Origin: 2-12-FULL-35-23 sp965196985
Lineage (GTDB): Bacteria > Pseudomonadota > Gammaproteobacteria > UBA12402
Length of the DNA stretch: 64,000 nt
Reading direction: 5' to 3'
Assembly (NCBI GenBank): GCA_965196985.1
Contig: CBDALO010000131.1
Span: 124,001 to 188,000 of the forward strand
A model generated the notes under the pieces. That model saw only the letters and a list, made by a program, of their open reading frames with translations. It was not told where the DNA came from and did no database searches. Both the position numbers and the translations under genes were made by a program. This document shows positions 48,132 through 56,647 of this stretch, piece by piece. Positions within the stretch are counted from its first letter, which is position 1. The number at the start of each line of letters is the position of its first letter.

Positions 48132-49106
48132 TTATTCATACGGATTTTTTTCAACAGGGCCACCACTTTGTATTGCCTGAGCTCTAGCATGAAGCTGATT
48201 TGTTGAAGTTTGCTGAGTAGCATTAGCTGCTTGGTTATTAAGCCCTGAAGTTGTGGTTGAGAGGTTATCCATTGTGTCTGAAGCATGGCTTATCATATGT
48301 GGTAAGCCTAGCACCATTCGTCCTGCACCAAGGATTGGTTTAACAAAGAAGCCGGTAATGCCTTGGTTAAAGAGAGGATTTGTCATAAACATGGCAAAGG
48401 CATCCTCAATAAACGAAGAAGAGCTTTTTCCTTCGCCATTTTTCCCAGTTGGAGTGCGGCCAGCCGTACCGTGCGTATTAGTTAGGGTAGAGGTAGATTG
48501 GTTAGCTGTTTGGTGTTGGTAGGCGGCGGTGTAATTTACCGCTGAAGGGTCAGCTGTTTGGAAGGTTGGTTTAGCTGGTCCAGCCCCTGCTGCATTGGTG
48601 TTGTATTGTACGGCAGCAGCCTGGGAAGCTGGGGTGTACACTTTGGTGTTATAAGCTGTTGTCGCTGAATTAGTTGGTAAACAAGTTGTTACTTTTTGGC
48701 CTGATGAATTTGTAGTCGTTTTACAAACCTGGTTTCCCTGCTTATACATCGATAGCTTGGTTTGATAAGGGTTATTAGTGCCAGCATAAGTTTTGTTTAC
48801 ATTCTGTGAGCTAGTTGTGGTTGCATCTTGGTGAAACTGCTTATAGCTACCGACTTGTTGCTGGTTGGCTGCATTATCACTTTGGCCAAACATATCAGTT
48901 AGCATGGAGTCGACCATTTTTACAGCTGAATCAAGGAAGCTAGGGAAATCCTGGATAACATTCACAGCAATTTTAGGTACGTTAAGGATTGCATTAACGA
49001 TATCACCGAGAAAAGAGAACAGCCCCGCTTGGGCTTGGCTGCTAAACGTTAACATGCTGGCTGCGATAAGAGCAGTTATAACGGTTTTTTTGACAGATCG
49101 GTTCAT
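48132..49106 (-). CDS. Exported protein in the icmX position of the Dot/Icm cluster
   Basis: A 324-residue protein with a clear signal peptide (MNRSVKKTVITALIAASMLT, cleavage probably after AQA). The body is rich in Asn, Thr, Gln and Ser, with a short amphipathic N-part (LFSFLGDIVNAILNVPKIAV) and a C-part FFVKPILGAGRMVLGLPHM. In Legionella and Coxiella icmX lies downstream of icmW and encodes an exported protein. Here two exported proteins occupy that place, and this is the larger. I cannot recognise an IcmX domain with certainty. It is the last gene before a terminator. Confidence 0.55.
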   Translation of the reverse strand: MNRSVKKTVITALIAASMLTFSSQAQAGLFSFLGDIVNAILNVPKIAVNVIQDFPSFLDSAVKMVDSMLTDMFGQSDNAANQQQVGSYKQFHQDATTTSSQNVNKTYAGTNNPYQTKLSMYKQGNQVCKTTTNSSGQKVTTCLPTNSATTAYNTKVYTPASQAAAVQYNTNAAGAGPAKPTFQTADPSAVNYTAAYQHQTANQSTSTLTNTHGTAGRTPTGKNGEGKSSSSFIEDAFAMFMTNPLFNQGITGFFVKPILGAGRMVLGLPHMISHASDTMDNLSTTTSGLNNQAANATQQTSTNQLHARAQAIQSGGPVEKNPYE

Positions 49107-49118
49107 GATGCGCTGCTC

Positions 49119-49637
49119 CTATTGATAGTTAATATAGTTAATGGGTAAAAGGCCATTGTTATTGTTGGTTGGTTCGGTGTTTGTTTTTGTATGGCTGTTC
49201 TTATTGTTTTGTTGCGTACCATTTGTTGGACAAGTGCACCTTTCACCATTAGGGCCAATACGATAAGCAGGTTTACCGTTTGCATAGATATAGCGATCAT
49301 TAGGGTTGGTGCAGCCGCCTTGGCAAAGAGGGAACGTCTGGATGCCTCCAGGCTGTGGTTTAGGGTTGTATAGCTCTGACATGGATGTAGCTGATTGAAC
49401 TTGTGCGGCGGTTGGTGTGGCTAGTGAGTGGTTTCTAGCAATACTATTAAGGTAAATTGATTTGGATGACTGAAGTTGTTGATGTCGTACTTGATTTGCG
49501 TGCTGCTCGGCTTGTAGCCTTAGCTCAATATTTTGCTTTTCCAACTCTGAAAGAGAAGCTTGCGCTAAGCTGCTTGTTAATAAAAAACCAACCGTTACGG
49601 CTGAGCCAATTATGATAAGAGGTGAACGTTTACTCAT
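49119..49637 (-). CDS. Exported protein between icmW and the icmX-like gene
   Basis: This protein of about 172 residues has a signal peptide ending SSLAQA, a helical LSELEKQNIELRLQAEQHA segment, and a Cys-containing middle (LCQGGCTNPNDRYIYANG then GERCTCP). The end is Asn/Thr-rich. The four Cys residues suggest disulfides in the periplasm. The ATG at 49637 overlaps the icmW stop (ATGAGTAA) and has AGGA eight bases upstream, so it is translationally coupled to icmW. I know no family for it; it may be a species-specific Dot/Icm accessory protein or a divergent half of IcmX. Confidence 0.55.
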   Translation of the reverse strand: MSKRSPLIIIGSAVTVGFLLTSSLAQASLSELEKQNIELRLQAEQHANQVRHQQLQSSKSIYLNSIARNHSLATPTAAQVQSATSMSELYNPKPQPGGIQTFPLCQGGCTNPNDRYIYANGKPAYRIGPNGERCTCPTNGTQQNNKNSHTKTNTEPTNNNNGLLPINYINYQ

Positions 49638-50085
49638 CTTCGTCATCCTTTTCTAGTGCCTTTTGAATAATAGTTAAGCGTTCTGCAGAAAAAACCCTTG
49701 CTAATAAGCGTAAACGCTCAAAAACAATATTGCGACGCAAAAATACGCCAGAAGGGTCTTCATCACTACGGGTATTCTCTTCAGCATACATAAGTAGTCG
49801 TGAAGCAGAGCCTGGGTGGGTGGTGTCGATAGCTTGCATAGTGCGCAAAATCCGCCCTATAAAAATATGATTGCCGATATCGAGATAGTCTTCTTGTTGT
49901 TTTAGCTCGAATTTGGTGGTGTTCTCTAGGCTATCCCCTAAACGGGTCATGGCTGCTTCTAGCTCAGGATTGCCGTCATAGGTCCAGTTTTCCATGCTTT
50001 CCATTAAGGCGATAACACGGAAGATCATCGGGTCTGGATAACTTTGCCAATATTCGAGGCTGGCTTTCTGGCTAAGGTCTGGCAT
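49630..50085 (-). CDS. icmW: Dot/Icm adaptor protein IcmW
   Basis: This 151-residue acidic cytoplasmic protein matches IcmW: MPDLSQKASLEYWQSYPDP at the start, then FRVIALMESMENWTYDGNPELE and GSASRLLMYAEENT. In Legionella IcmW and IcmS form an adaptor that delivers a subset of effectors to the DotL coupling protein. The length is equal to the Legionella protein. It is divergent from icmV-dotA, the conserved Legionella arrangement, and heads a three-gene minus-strand operon. Confidence 0.92.
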   Translation of the reverse strand: MPDLSQKASLEYWQSYPDPMIFRVIALMESMENWTYDGNPELEAAMTRLGDSLENTTKFELKQQEDYLDIGNHIFIGRILRTMQAIDTTHPGSASRLLMYAEENTRSDEDPSGVFLRRNIVFERLRLLARVFSAERLTIIQKALEKDDEDE

Positions 50086-50226
50086 TTATCTCATTCTTCC
50101 TGAAAATACTATGTACTCAATTTAGAATGGTCTTAAAAATAAATCAAGCTTACTGTTTTAAAACTGCTTATAAATCATACCCCTAGCATTCTTTGCGCAG
50201 ACTGTTTAGACTGGGTCGGAAAAAGT

Positions 50227-50254
50227 TGGTTTTTTAGAGCAATATGGTATATTT
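50227..50254 (+). promoter_or_regulatory. Probable icmV-dotA promoter
   Basis: TTGGTT (50227-50232) and TATATT (50249-50254) are separated by 16 bp in the 200-bp gap between icmW and icmV. I see no clear PmrA-type box. Confidence 0.4.
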
Positions 50255-50284
50255 TGACCACCTTATATGTAGGATATATATTAC

Positions 50285-50764
50285 ATGAACTTCGGCTTTT
50301 TACGACCTAGGCGAGTAGCGAAACATGCGGCAAAAACAGTAGCCAATTTTCCTGGTTGGTTAAGTTTGAATTTTTTGAAAGAAATGACTGTGGGCTTAAT
50401 TGGTTTTATCTCTCCTGCGTATAAGAATTATGTCAAACCATTGCCGGGTGAAATGAAAGATGATCGTTCAATACGTTTTAAAGAAGCAATGGCTAAGATG
50501 AATGTCTCTGAGTCAGACTTGGTTGCTCGAGCGAGTAATCTAGCAAAGCAGGGATTGTTTTTTGTAATACTAACTTTCTTAGCTTTAGTTTATTGTGTCT
50601 ATTTATTAGCAACAACAGCCTGGGTAGCAGCGTTGTTAAGCTTGTTAGTTAGCGCGCTATTTTTCTTGCGCTTTTGTACTTGCCGTTATTGGATCTTCCA
50701 AATTAAGCAGAGAAAGTTGGACTGCACTTTGCGAGAATGGCTGGCTGGCCGCGTATCGGAGTAA
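50285..50764 (+). CDS. icmV: Dot/Icm membrane protein IcmV
   Basis: This 159-residue inner-membrane protein has a basic N-terminus (RPRRVAKHAAKTVANFPGWL), a central PGEMKDDRSIRFKEAMAKMN segment and two hydrophobic helices at about residues 96-113 and 116-135. Position and features match Legionella IcmV, which precedes dotA. Its exact role in the secretion complex is not known. It ends four bases before dotA, so the two are co-transcribed. Confidence 0.88.
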   Translation: MNFGFLRPRRVAKHAAKTVANFPGWLSLNFLKEMTVGLIGFISPAYKNYVKPLPGEMKDDRSIRFKEAMAKMNVSESDLVARASNLAKQGLFFVILTFLALVYCVYLLATTAWVAALLSLLVSALFFLRFCTCRYWIFQIKQRKLDCTLREWLAGRVSE

Positions 50765-50768
50765 TAAA

Positions 50769-53282
50769 ATGAAAAGATCACTACCGTTATTTTTGCTATT
50801 AATGTTGGTTTCTAGTTTGGCGTATGCTGATAGCACAACAGGTGGCGGTACGTTGAAGTCTTTCTTTACCATTCCTCCTGGGGATCAGTCAGTCGCATTG
50901 CTGTCAAAAATCTTTGGTATGGTGGGTGTTAGTACGGAGCATTACGTGCTGCCTGGTACGCAGATGGGTTTAATGGGCACCATGTTTAATAGTTTTAATA
51001 ACGTGATGCTAGTGCTTAATACGATAGTGGTTGGTTATGCAGCAATTTTTGGCATGATTAGCTCAGCGCATGAAGGGGAATTCTTAGGTAAGAAGTTCAA
51101 TTCCATCTGGGTACCTGTTCGTGCGACTGCGGGTATTGCGCTATTGATTCCAACCGCAAGTGGTTATTGCGTGTTGCAAATTATTATGATGTGGATTGTA
51201 CTGCAAGGTATAGGGGCTGGCGATCATATCTGGAATAGTGTGGTGAACTATATTGCCATAGGTAAGGATGCGCCGCATTATCATGCCGGTGGTGCATCCT
51301 CTGGCCCAGGCAAGAGCACAACAAGTCAGTTAGCTTTTCAGGCGCAATTAAAAGCTAAGTCTATTTTGACTAGTTTGATTTGTATGCATTATCAATACTA
51401 TATGGGGCAAGGTGGGACAGATCCGAAGAGCGTTGAAAAATCAGATAGCCTAATGCCGTATGCTTCTGTCAATACAACGACTAATCAAACGACGATCTAC
51501 TTCTCTCCTCTTACAGGAGGAACAGAAAACTCTATCTGTGGTACGGTGAAATTTACTAATGGCGCAGCTTATAGCCCGCCAGAAAAGGGTACTTCTACTG
51601 CCAGCGCAGAAAACTATTATCAGGCCCAAGCTTTTGATACCTTATTTTATGGCAATACCACTGCTTCTGGGCAAGTTAGTACACCTGTGTTTGTGGCACT
51701 AAATAATGCTGCCAAGCAATTTGTTTATCAGGGTATGGCTATGGCTTCTGACCCGACAGACCCTAACACCTATCCATCAGGTTATCTTACCGGGCAGCCT
51801 ATTGTTGTTGCGGGTAATACCATAGCTGATCAGATGAGTGATGCTCAGGCTAACTTACTGAACTTTTTAAACAGTAATGCTCAGTTAGATCAACAGTGGC
51901 AAACAGCGGAGAACGATGGCTGGGCTTATGCGGGTGTTTTCTTTCATCAGCTAAGCACTCAGTATGCCAAGGCTTCGACGGTTACTTCAAAGTTATTTAG
52001 TAACTTATCGACAAATGATCCAGCGAAGAATTCTAATTGGACTTCTACATTGTCAGGCGCAGTTGGGCAGTTACTAACAACACAAGGGTCAGGTGTTTCT
52101 CCTACACTTAATAGCCTAACTCAGGTTAGTGCAGCCTGGCAGTTTGGTTCCTATACGGGTAGTGAGGGTACATTGCCAATAAAAGCCATGATGAACTGGA
52201 TGGTGTATGCATTTGTTGAAATGCTAACCCATGGCAACGGTATTTTAATCGATGGCAAAATGATTCCAGATAATACAAATCCTATTGCTGGCATCCAGCA
52301 ATTTGGTGAGAATATTATTAATACTACAGAAATGATTTGGACGATTATTTTTGTACTGTTATTGGTAGGAATTATTGTAACTGGTCTTTCTGCAGCTGTT
52401 GATGGTTTGATGGGGGTAATGTTTTTACTCTTGAAGATTTTCCCTTTCATTATGGGGGTGCTAGGGATTCTCTTTGTTAGTGGTCTAATTTATTCCGTTT
52501 ATGTTCCGTTGATTCCTTATATTGTTTATTTGTTTGCGGTGATAGGTTGGTTTATCGCAGTGATCGAAACGATGCTTGCGGCACCATTAGTTGCAATGGG
52601 GCTGACTCACCCAGAGGGGCATGAGGTTTATGGGCGAGCTGAGCCAGCAGTGATGTTAATGCTCAATGTTTTTACCCGTCCGGCATTAATGATCTTTGGT
52701 TTGATCGGTGGAATGCTGTTGTCGCGGATTGGTTTGGATTTATTGAATAATACCTTTAGCTACGTTGTATTAGCTGATGCAGGAACTAATTTAACGGCTA
52801 ATAAAGATGGTTCTTTTGGTGCTAGCGGCCATACCTCTGGGTACGGCATTGGGCCATTGCAGTTAATTCTTTATATTATTATTTACTTGGCATTAGTGAT
52901 TGAAATCGTGAATAAAAGCTTTTCATTGATTCATGTGATTCCTGATAGTGTCTTGCGTTGGATTGGTAATCAGCATCAATTTGGTGAGTATGCTCAGGGT
53001 GAGCGCGAAGTTGCTGGCCAAGCAGCTTCCGGTGCGGGTAAAACAGCCGAAGGTGGTTTGCCTGGCGAGGGTGCTAGCAAAGCCATGGGTGGAGCATCCA
53101 AGATGACAGGGTTTGGTCAAGGGTTTAGTAAGTCTAGAGTTGGCCAAAACCTTGCAAAAATGATGGATAAAGATAAAAACAAAGCTGGTGGAGGTGATGC
53201 TGGTGGTGCTGGTGCTGGTGCCGCAGATGCGGGTAATGCAGATGCGGGTAATGAAGGTGAAGCTGGACAACGAGAAGAATAG
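50769..53282 (+). CDS. dotA: Dot/Icm polytopic membrane protein DotA
   Basis: An 837-residue protein with a signal peptide (MKRSLPLFLLLMLVSSLAYA), a TM helix at about 80-100, the segment WVPVRATAGIALLIPTASGY and two more helices. A large periplasmic Ser/Thr/Asn-rich loop runs from about 170 to 510, followed by a cluster of five or so helices. The C-terminus is Gly/Ala/Asp-rich and cytoplasmic. This is the DotA/TraY architecture; DotA is essential for effector export in Legionella. It is shorter than Legionella DotA (about 1050), mainly in the loop. Confidence 0.93.
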   Translation: MKRSLPLFLLLMLVSSLAYADSTTGGGTLKSFFTIPPGDQSVALLSKIFGMVGVSTEHYVLPGTQMGLMGTMFNSFNNVMLVLNTIVVGYAAIFGMISSAHEGEFLGKKFNSIWVPVRATAGIALLIPTASGYCVLQIIMMWIVLQGIGAGDHIWNSVVNYIAIGKDAPHYHAGGASSGPGKSTTSQLAFQAQLKAKSILTSLICMHYQYYMGQGGTDPKSVEKSDSLMPYASVNTTTNQTTIYFSPLTGGTENSICGTVKFTNGAAYSPPEKGTSTASAENYYQAQAFDTLFYGNTTASGQVSTPVFVALNNAAKQFVYQGMAMASDPTDPNTYPSGYLTGQPIVVAGNTIADQMSDAQANLLNFLNSNAQLDQQWQTAENDGWAYAGVFFHQLSTQYAKASTVTSKLFSNLSTNDPAKNSNWTSTLSGAVGQLLTTQGSGVSPTLNSLTQVSAAWQFGSYTGSEGTLPIKAMMNWMVYAFVEMLTHGNGILIDGKMIPDNTNPIAGIQQFGENIINTTEMIWTIIFVLLLVGIIVTGLSAAVDGLMGVMFLLLKIFPFIMGVLGILFVSGLIYSVYVPLIPYIVYLFAVIGWFIAVIETMLAAPLVAMGLTHPEGHEVYGRAEPAVMLMLNVFTRPALMIFGLIGGMLLSRIGLDLLNNTFSYVVLADAGTNLTANKDGSFGASGHTSGYGIGPLQLILYIIIYLALVIEIVNKSFSLIHVIPDSVLRWIGNQHQFGEYAQGEREVAGQAASGAGKTAEGGLPGEGASKAMGGASKMTGFGQGFSKSRVGQNLAKMMDKDKNKAGGGDAGGAGAGAADAGNADAGNEGEAGQREE

Positions 53283-53395
53283 CTGTAATACGAGCAGGTA
53301 GCTTGTACTTAACTTTGGCTGTGAAAAAACCAAAAGTTGCCTAGCCTGGAGGTTTTTAGCATAATGGCGCGTTTTAGCTAGGCTGTGCAAATCTA

Positions 53396-54082
53396 ATGCG
53401 GATTCATTATTTTCAACATGTACCTTTTGAAGGGCTTGGGACGATTAAGGACTGGGTCCATGAGAAAGGTTTTTCTTTAACCTCAACGCGACTCTTTGAT
53501 AACGAAGAATTTCCAGACCTTAATCAAATTGACTGGCTAATTATTATGGGTGGTCCAATGGGCGCCTATGAAGAAAATCACTACCCTTGGTTGGAACAAG
53601 AAAAACAATTTATCCATCGTGCAATTGCAGCAGGCAAGCGGGTACTGGGAATTTGCTTAGGCGCGCAGTTGATTGCTAATGCTTTAGGTGAGGCAGTGAC
53701 AAGAGCCGCTCAAAAAGAAATAGGCTGGCATCAAGTTGATTTGCTCCCCCATCCGTTATTAACAGGGATTGTTGCTAAGCAGCTTGCTTTTCATTGGCAT
53801 GGTGACACGTTTTCAATACCAGCAAAAGCACAGCGAATTGCTTCGAGTGCAGCAACGGTGAACCAAGCTTTTATTTATCAAGAACGCGTGGTAGCCTTAC
53901 AGTTTGATTTAGAGATGACTGAGCAGGTTGTCACAAACTTGGTGAGCCGTTTTGCAAATGAGTTAGTGCCAAGTGAGTGGGTGCAAACAGCGCAGCAAAT
54001 GCTAGCAGGTCCAGAGCATTTTTATGCTTCAGCTTGTGCAATGCGGCAGTTATTAGAAAATTTAGCTAATTTGGAGGACTGA
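53396..54082 (+). CDS. Class I glutamine amidotransferase-like protein
   Basis: A 228-residue single-domain GMP synthase-like amidotransferase. The nucleophile is Cys87 in LGICLGAQ, the oxyanion region GGPMGAYEE is at 52-60, and HWHGDTF is at 133-139. In the usual QFHxE motif the His is Asp171 here (LQFDLEMT). The expected Cys-His-Glu triad is therefore incomplete, and activity is doubtful. The family is often a free-standing enzyme of unknown substrate. Its stop is two bases before the next ATG, so the two form an operon. Confidence 0.8.
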   Translation: MRIHYFQHVPFEGLGTIKDWVHEKGFSLTSTRLFDNEEFPDLNQIDWLIIMGGPMGAYEENHYPWLEQEKQFIHRAIAAGKRVLGICLGAQLIANALGEAVTRAAQKEIGWHQVDLLPHPLLTGIVAKQLAFHWHGDTFSIPAKAQRIASSAATVNQAFIYQERVVALQFDLEMTEQVVTNLVSRFANELVPSEWVQTAQQMLAGPEHFYASACAMRQLLENLANLED

Positions 54083-54084
54083 AT

Positions 54085-54432
54085 ATGTCACAGGCTCACT
54101 CTCCGGAGCATTTCCCTGGTGAGAGCTCAAGTATTACCTTTGCGCATGTGAACTATCTGCTATTGGTTTTGGGTTTATTAGTTGGAGTAACTTCGTTTAT
54201 CGCAGTGATTATCGCTTATCTAAAAGTAGGTGATGTGCGCGGGCATTGGTTAGAATCACACTTTCGTTGGCAGATCACAACCTTCTGGGTGACATTATTG
54301 TTTAGCTTGGTTGGGATTGCCTTAACATTAGTTTTGGTTGGTTACTTAGTTCTATTTATTACTTGGTTGTGGGCAATTTATCGAATTGTAAAAGGCTGGA
54401 TGCGCTTGGTTGAGCGTCGCGCGCTTTTTTGA
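54085..54432 (+). CDS. DUF4870-type small membrane protein
   Basis: A 115-residue protein with three hydrophobic segments. DVRGHWLESHFRWQITTFW between the first and second, and WLWAIYRIVKGWMRL at the end, are typical of this uncharacterised gammaproteobacterial family. It is co-transcribed with the amidotransferase-like gene. No function is known. Confidence 0.75.
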   Translation: MSQAHSPEHFPGESSSITFAHVNYLLLVLGLLVGVTSFIAVIIAYLKVGDVRGHWLESHFRWQITTFWVTLLFSLVGIALTLVLVGYLVLFITWLWAIYRIVKGWMRLVERRALF

Positions 54433-54500
54433 GGTGTGGTTGCGCAGATAGATAAGTTTGGGTAGACAAATAATTAGTACGGATATTTAGTTAACAATGG

Positions 54501-54620
54501 GTTTCGTATTTTTATTCTTTAATGCTGCAGAACGGGTGGCGCGAATCGAGGGCTCCCAGCAGCGCAGCTTGCGAGCATGCTGGGAAACGATTCGTGACAG
54601 GACCCGTTAGTCGTAAAAGA
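54501..54620. repeat. MITE-like structured repeat, copy 2 (core preserved)
   Basis: The nested stem core (AACGGGT at 54531-54537 to ACCCGTT at 54602-54608) matches copy 1, with inner stem CCCAGCA...TGCTGGG. An outer GTTTCGTATTTTT arm is present only on the left, and the terminal inverted repeats are not recognisable, so this copy is degenerate. Confidence 0.8.
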
Positions 54621-54675
54621 TTTAACTTGATAGAAAACAGTTTATGCAACGACCTCTTCTAAAGGAGTAACCGTA

Positions 54676-55536
54676 ATGTTGCTACCACAAGATCACACAA
54701 TTACCGTTAATGGCTTAACCATTCGCTATTGGGATGAGGGAGCGGGTGAACCAGTAGTGATGCTGCATGGTATTGGTGCCAGTGCAGAGTATTGGTGTAA
54801 GAATATCTTGCCGCTATCAGAGCAATATCGAGTAATTGCAGTTGATTTTCCGGGTTTTGGTAAAAGTGATAAACCAGATGCTAATTACAGTCTCGATTAT
54901 TTCGCTAGCTTTTTAGCTGATTTTTTACAGGCAATGGGTTTAGAAAAAACTAATCTGTTTGCGCACTCGCTGGGTGGGGCAGTTGCACTGCAGCATACAG
55001 TACGTCATCGTCAAACAGTCAATAAACTAATGTTGGCAAATAACGTTGGTTTTGCTACGCAGGTGATTATCTTCTTTCGTTTGATGGGACTGCCCTTTTT
55101 TAGAAAGTTACTAACAAATCTCTCTAAGCCAATGTTTGCAAAGGCACTTAGAACTAATGTTTACGATGAAGCAGTGATTACGGATGAGCTGGTTGATTTG
55201 CTTTACCCGTTAACTCATAACCCGGGCTCTCGTCGGGCAATGCGTTATATCACCAAGCACAATACCAGCTTCTTTGGTATGAAAAAATCAGTGCTTAATC
55301 CTTTAATGAGCCAATACCACCTGTTGGATGATTTGCCTATTTTGGTCGTGTGGGGTAAGCAGGATAAGCTACTTCCTACCAAGCATCATGTGCCAGCGAT
55401 CAGTGCTTTACTGCCTCATGCGCGGGTGGAGTTGCTTGATCAATGTCGGCATATTCCGCAGCTAGAGCATCCGGAGCGTTTTAATGAGTTAGCTAGGGGA
55501 TTTTTACAAGAAAAAAACGCCATCATCATAAGATGA
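54676..55536 (+). CDS. Alpha/beta-fold hydrolase
   Basis: A 286-residue hydrolase with oxyanion HGIG at 31-34, AVDFPGFGKSDKP at 55-67, nucleophile Ser98 in FAHSLGGAVAL, Asp in VVWGKQDKL and His in CRHIPQLEHPERF. AAAGGAG lies ahead of its ATG. Such proteins include esterases, lipases and C-C hydrolases; the substrate cannot be told. Confidence 0.85.
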   Translation: MLLPQDHTITVNGLTIRYWDEGAGEPVVMLHGIGASAEYWCKNILPLSEQYRVIAVDFPGFGKSDKPDANYSLDYFASFLADFLQAMGLEKTNLFAHSLGGAVALQHTVRHRQTVNKLMLANNVGFATQVIIFFRLMGLPFFRKLLTNLSKPMFAKALRTNVYDEAVITDELVDLLYPLTHNPGSRRAMRYITKHNTSFFGMKKSVLNPLMSQYHLLDDLPILVVWGKQDKLLPTKHHVPAISALLPHARVELLDQCRHIPQLEHPERFNELARGFLQEKNAIIIR

Positions 55537-55543
55537 CAGCGTT
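55510..55543. terminator. Possible terminator between convergent genes
   Basis: AAACGC-CA-TCATC and GATGA-CA-GCGTTT can pair with a small internal loop, overlapping the end of the hydrolase gene. The T-run is weak. Confidence 0.35.
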
Positions 55544-55561
55544 TATCGTTAGAACAGTGAG

Positions 55562-56017
55562 TTAAGAAACCGTTACTGCACAGTTATTTTGATTTAAGTT
55601 TACTGTAACAGTTTTTGAGCTTGTTTCTTTGTCGATACCGGTTCCACTAAGTTGGCCAAGTACGTCACAGGTATAGCCTTTGCCTTGAATATTAAAGGTT
55701 TTTAGTTGAAAGACTTCACTTTGAGCAAGGGGGGGCGTAAAGAACTGGGTGGTAACTAGTTGAATATAATCTCCTTGTATTCCACCCATTGAGTGGCTTT
55801 CGGCGCCGGCCTCAAAGTGCGCTGGACTACCAACCATTTTGCCGCGCTCATAGCTTAAGTTACCTTTGTAGTCATTTGCATTGCCCGCATTAAACTTAAC
55901 AACGAAGTGTGGTAACGGAGAAGGGCTGTGCCAGGTTATAGGGTCGCTAGCAAAAGCTTGGGCACTAAAACCGGTAACGAGTACAGTAGTAACTAAACCT
56001 AATAGTAATTTTTTCAT
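55562..56017 (-). CDS. Small exported protein of unknown function
   Basis: A 151-residue protein with a signal peptide cleaved after AQAFA. The mature part is mostly polar, with two Cys in GYTCDVLGQL and NQNNCAVTV that could form a disulfide. Its end resembles pilin-like or spore-coat-U-like small secreted proteins, but I recognise no family. It converges on the hydrolase gene, and a structured repeat lies upstream. Confidence 0.55.
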   Translation of the reverse strand: MKKLLLGLVTTVLVTGFSAQAFASDPITWHSPSPLPHFVVKFNAGNANDYKGNLSYERGKMVGSPAHFEAGAESHSMGGIQGDYIQLVTTQFFTPPLAQSEVFQLKTFNIQGKGYTCDVLGQLSGTGIDKETSSKTVTVNLNQNNCAVTVS

Positions 56018-56047
56018 AAGTTTTACCTCTTTTGTATTTAAAAAAAT

Positions 56048-56257
56048 GGGGCTCTTTTTGAAAGGTATGGATTAATATTTACTTTTTTCTGGGATTGCAT
56101 TTTTTATTCAATGCTGCAGAACGGGTCGCACGAATCGAGGACCCCCAGCAGCGCAGCTTGTGAGCATGCTGGGAAACGATTCGTGTCAGGACCCGTTGGA
56201 CGCAAACAGTTTGTAAAATACAAAACCCATGTTACCCACACCTCTTGAAAGAGATCC
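56048..56257. repeat. MITE-like structured repeat, copy 3
   Basis: A 210-bp copy with core AACGGGT (56120) to ACCCGTT (56197). The right end GAAAGAGATCC matches copy 1; the left end GGGGCTCTTTTTGAAAGG is a diverged counterpart. Flanks AAAAAAAT and AAAAAAAC resemble an imperfect 8-bp duplication. Confidence 0.8.
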
Positions 56258-56380
56258 AAAAAAACTAGGCTTAGTTTAGCGCCGGGTTTTGTTTTATCTA
56301 CCCCGCAAGCAAGTTAATTAACGCACATGTTTGTGTGGATTTTTACGGTCGATTTTGTGCTGTAAAAATAGAAGTATTAA

Positions 56381-56647
56381 CTACTCAGGGGTGTAGCCTT
56401 CAGGTGCTTGGCTGCCTTCACCAAATAGGAATTTCTCCATTTCTTCTTCTAAGAATTTTCTGGCATCAGGTTCAAGCATGTTAAGCCGATACTCATTGAT
56501 TAGCATAGTTTGGTGGCCTAGCCATAGTTGCCAGGCTTCTTGAGAAATATTGTCAAAGATACGTTGACCTAGCTCACCTGGGTAAGTTTGAAAGTCGAGA
56601 CCTTGCGCCTCTTTTTGTAGTTTTTGACAAAAGACTATTCGTGACAT
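56381..56647 (-). CDS. yggX: Iron-sulfur/oxidative-damage protection protein YggX
   Basis: An 88-residue protein that matches YggX: MSRIVFCQKLQKEAQGLDF with the conserved Cys7, YPGELGQRIFDNIS, and WQLWLGHQTMLINEYRLNM. It protects Fe-S clusters and iron trafficking. The start lies inside the end of mutY (12-bp overlap) with AGGAG seven bases upstream, the same mutY-yggX coupling as in E. coli. Confidence 0.95.
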   Translation of the reverse strand: MSRIVFCQKLQKEAQGLDFQTYPGELGQRIFDNISQEAWQLWLGHQTMLINEYRLNMLEPDARKFLEEEMEKFLFGEGSQAPEGYTPE

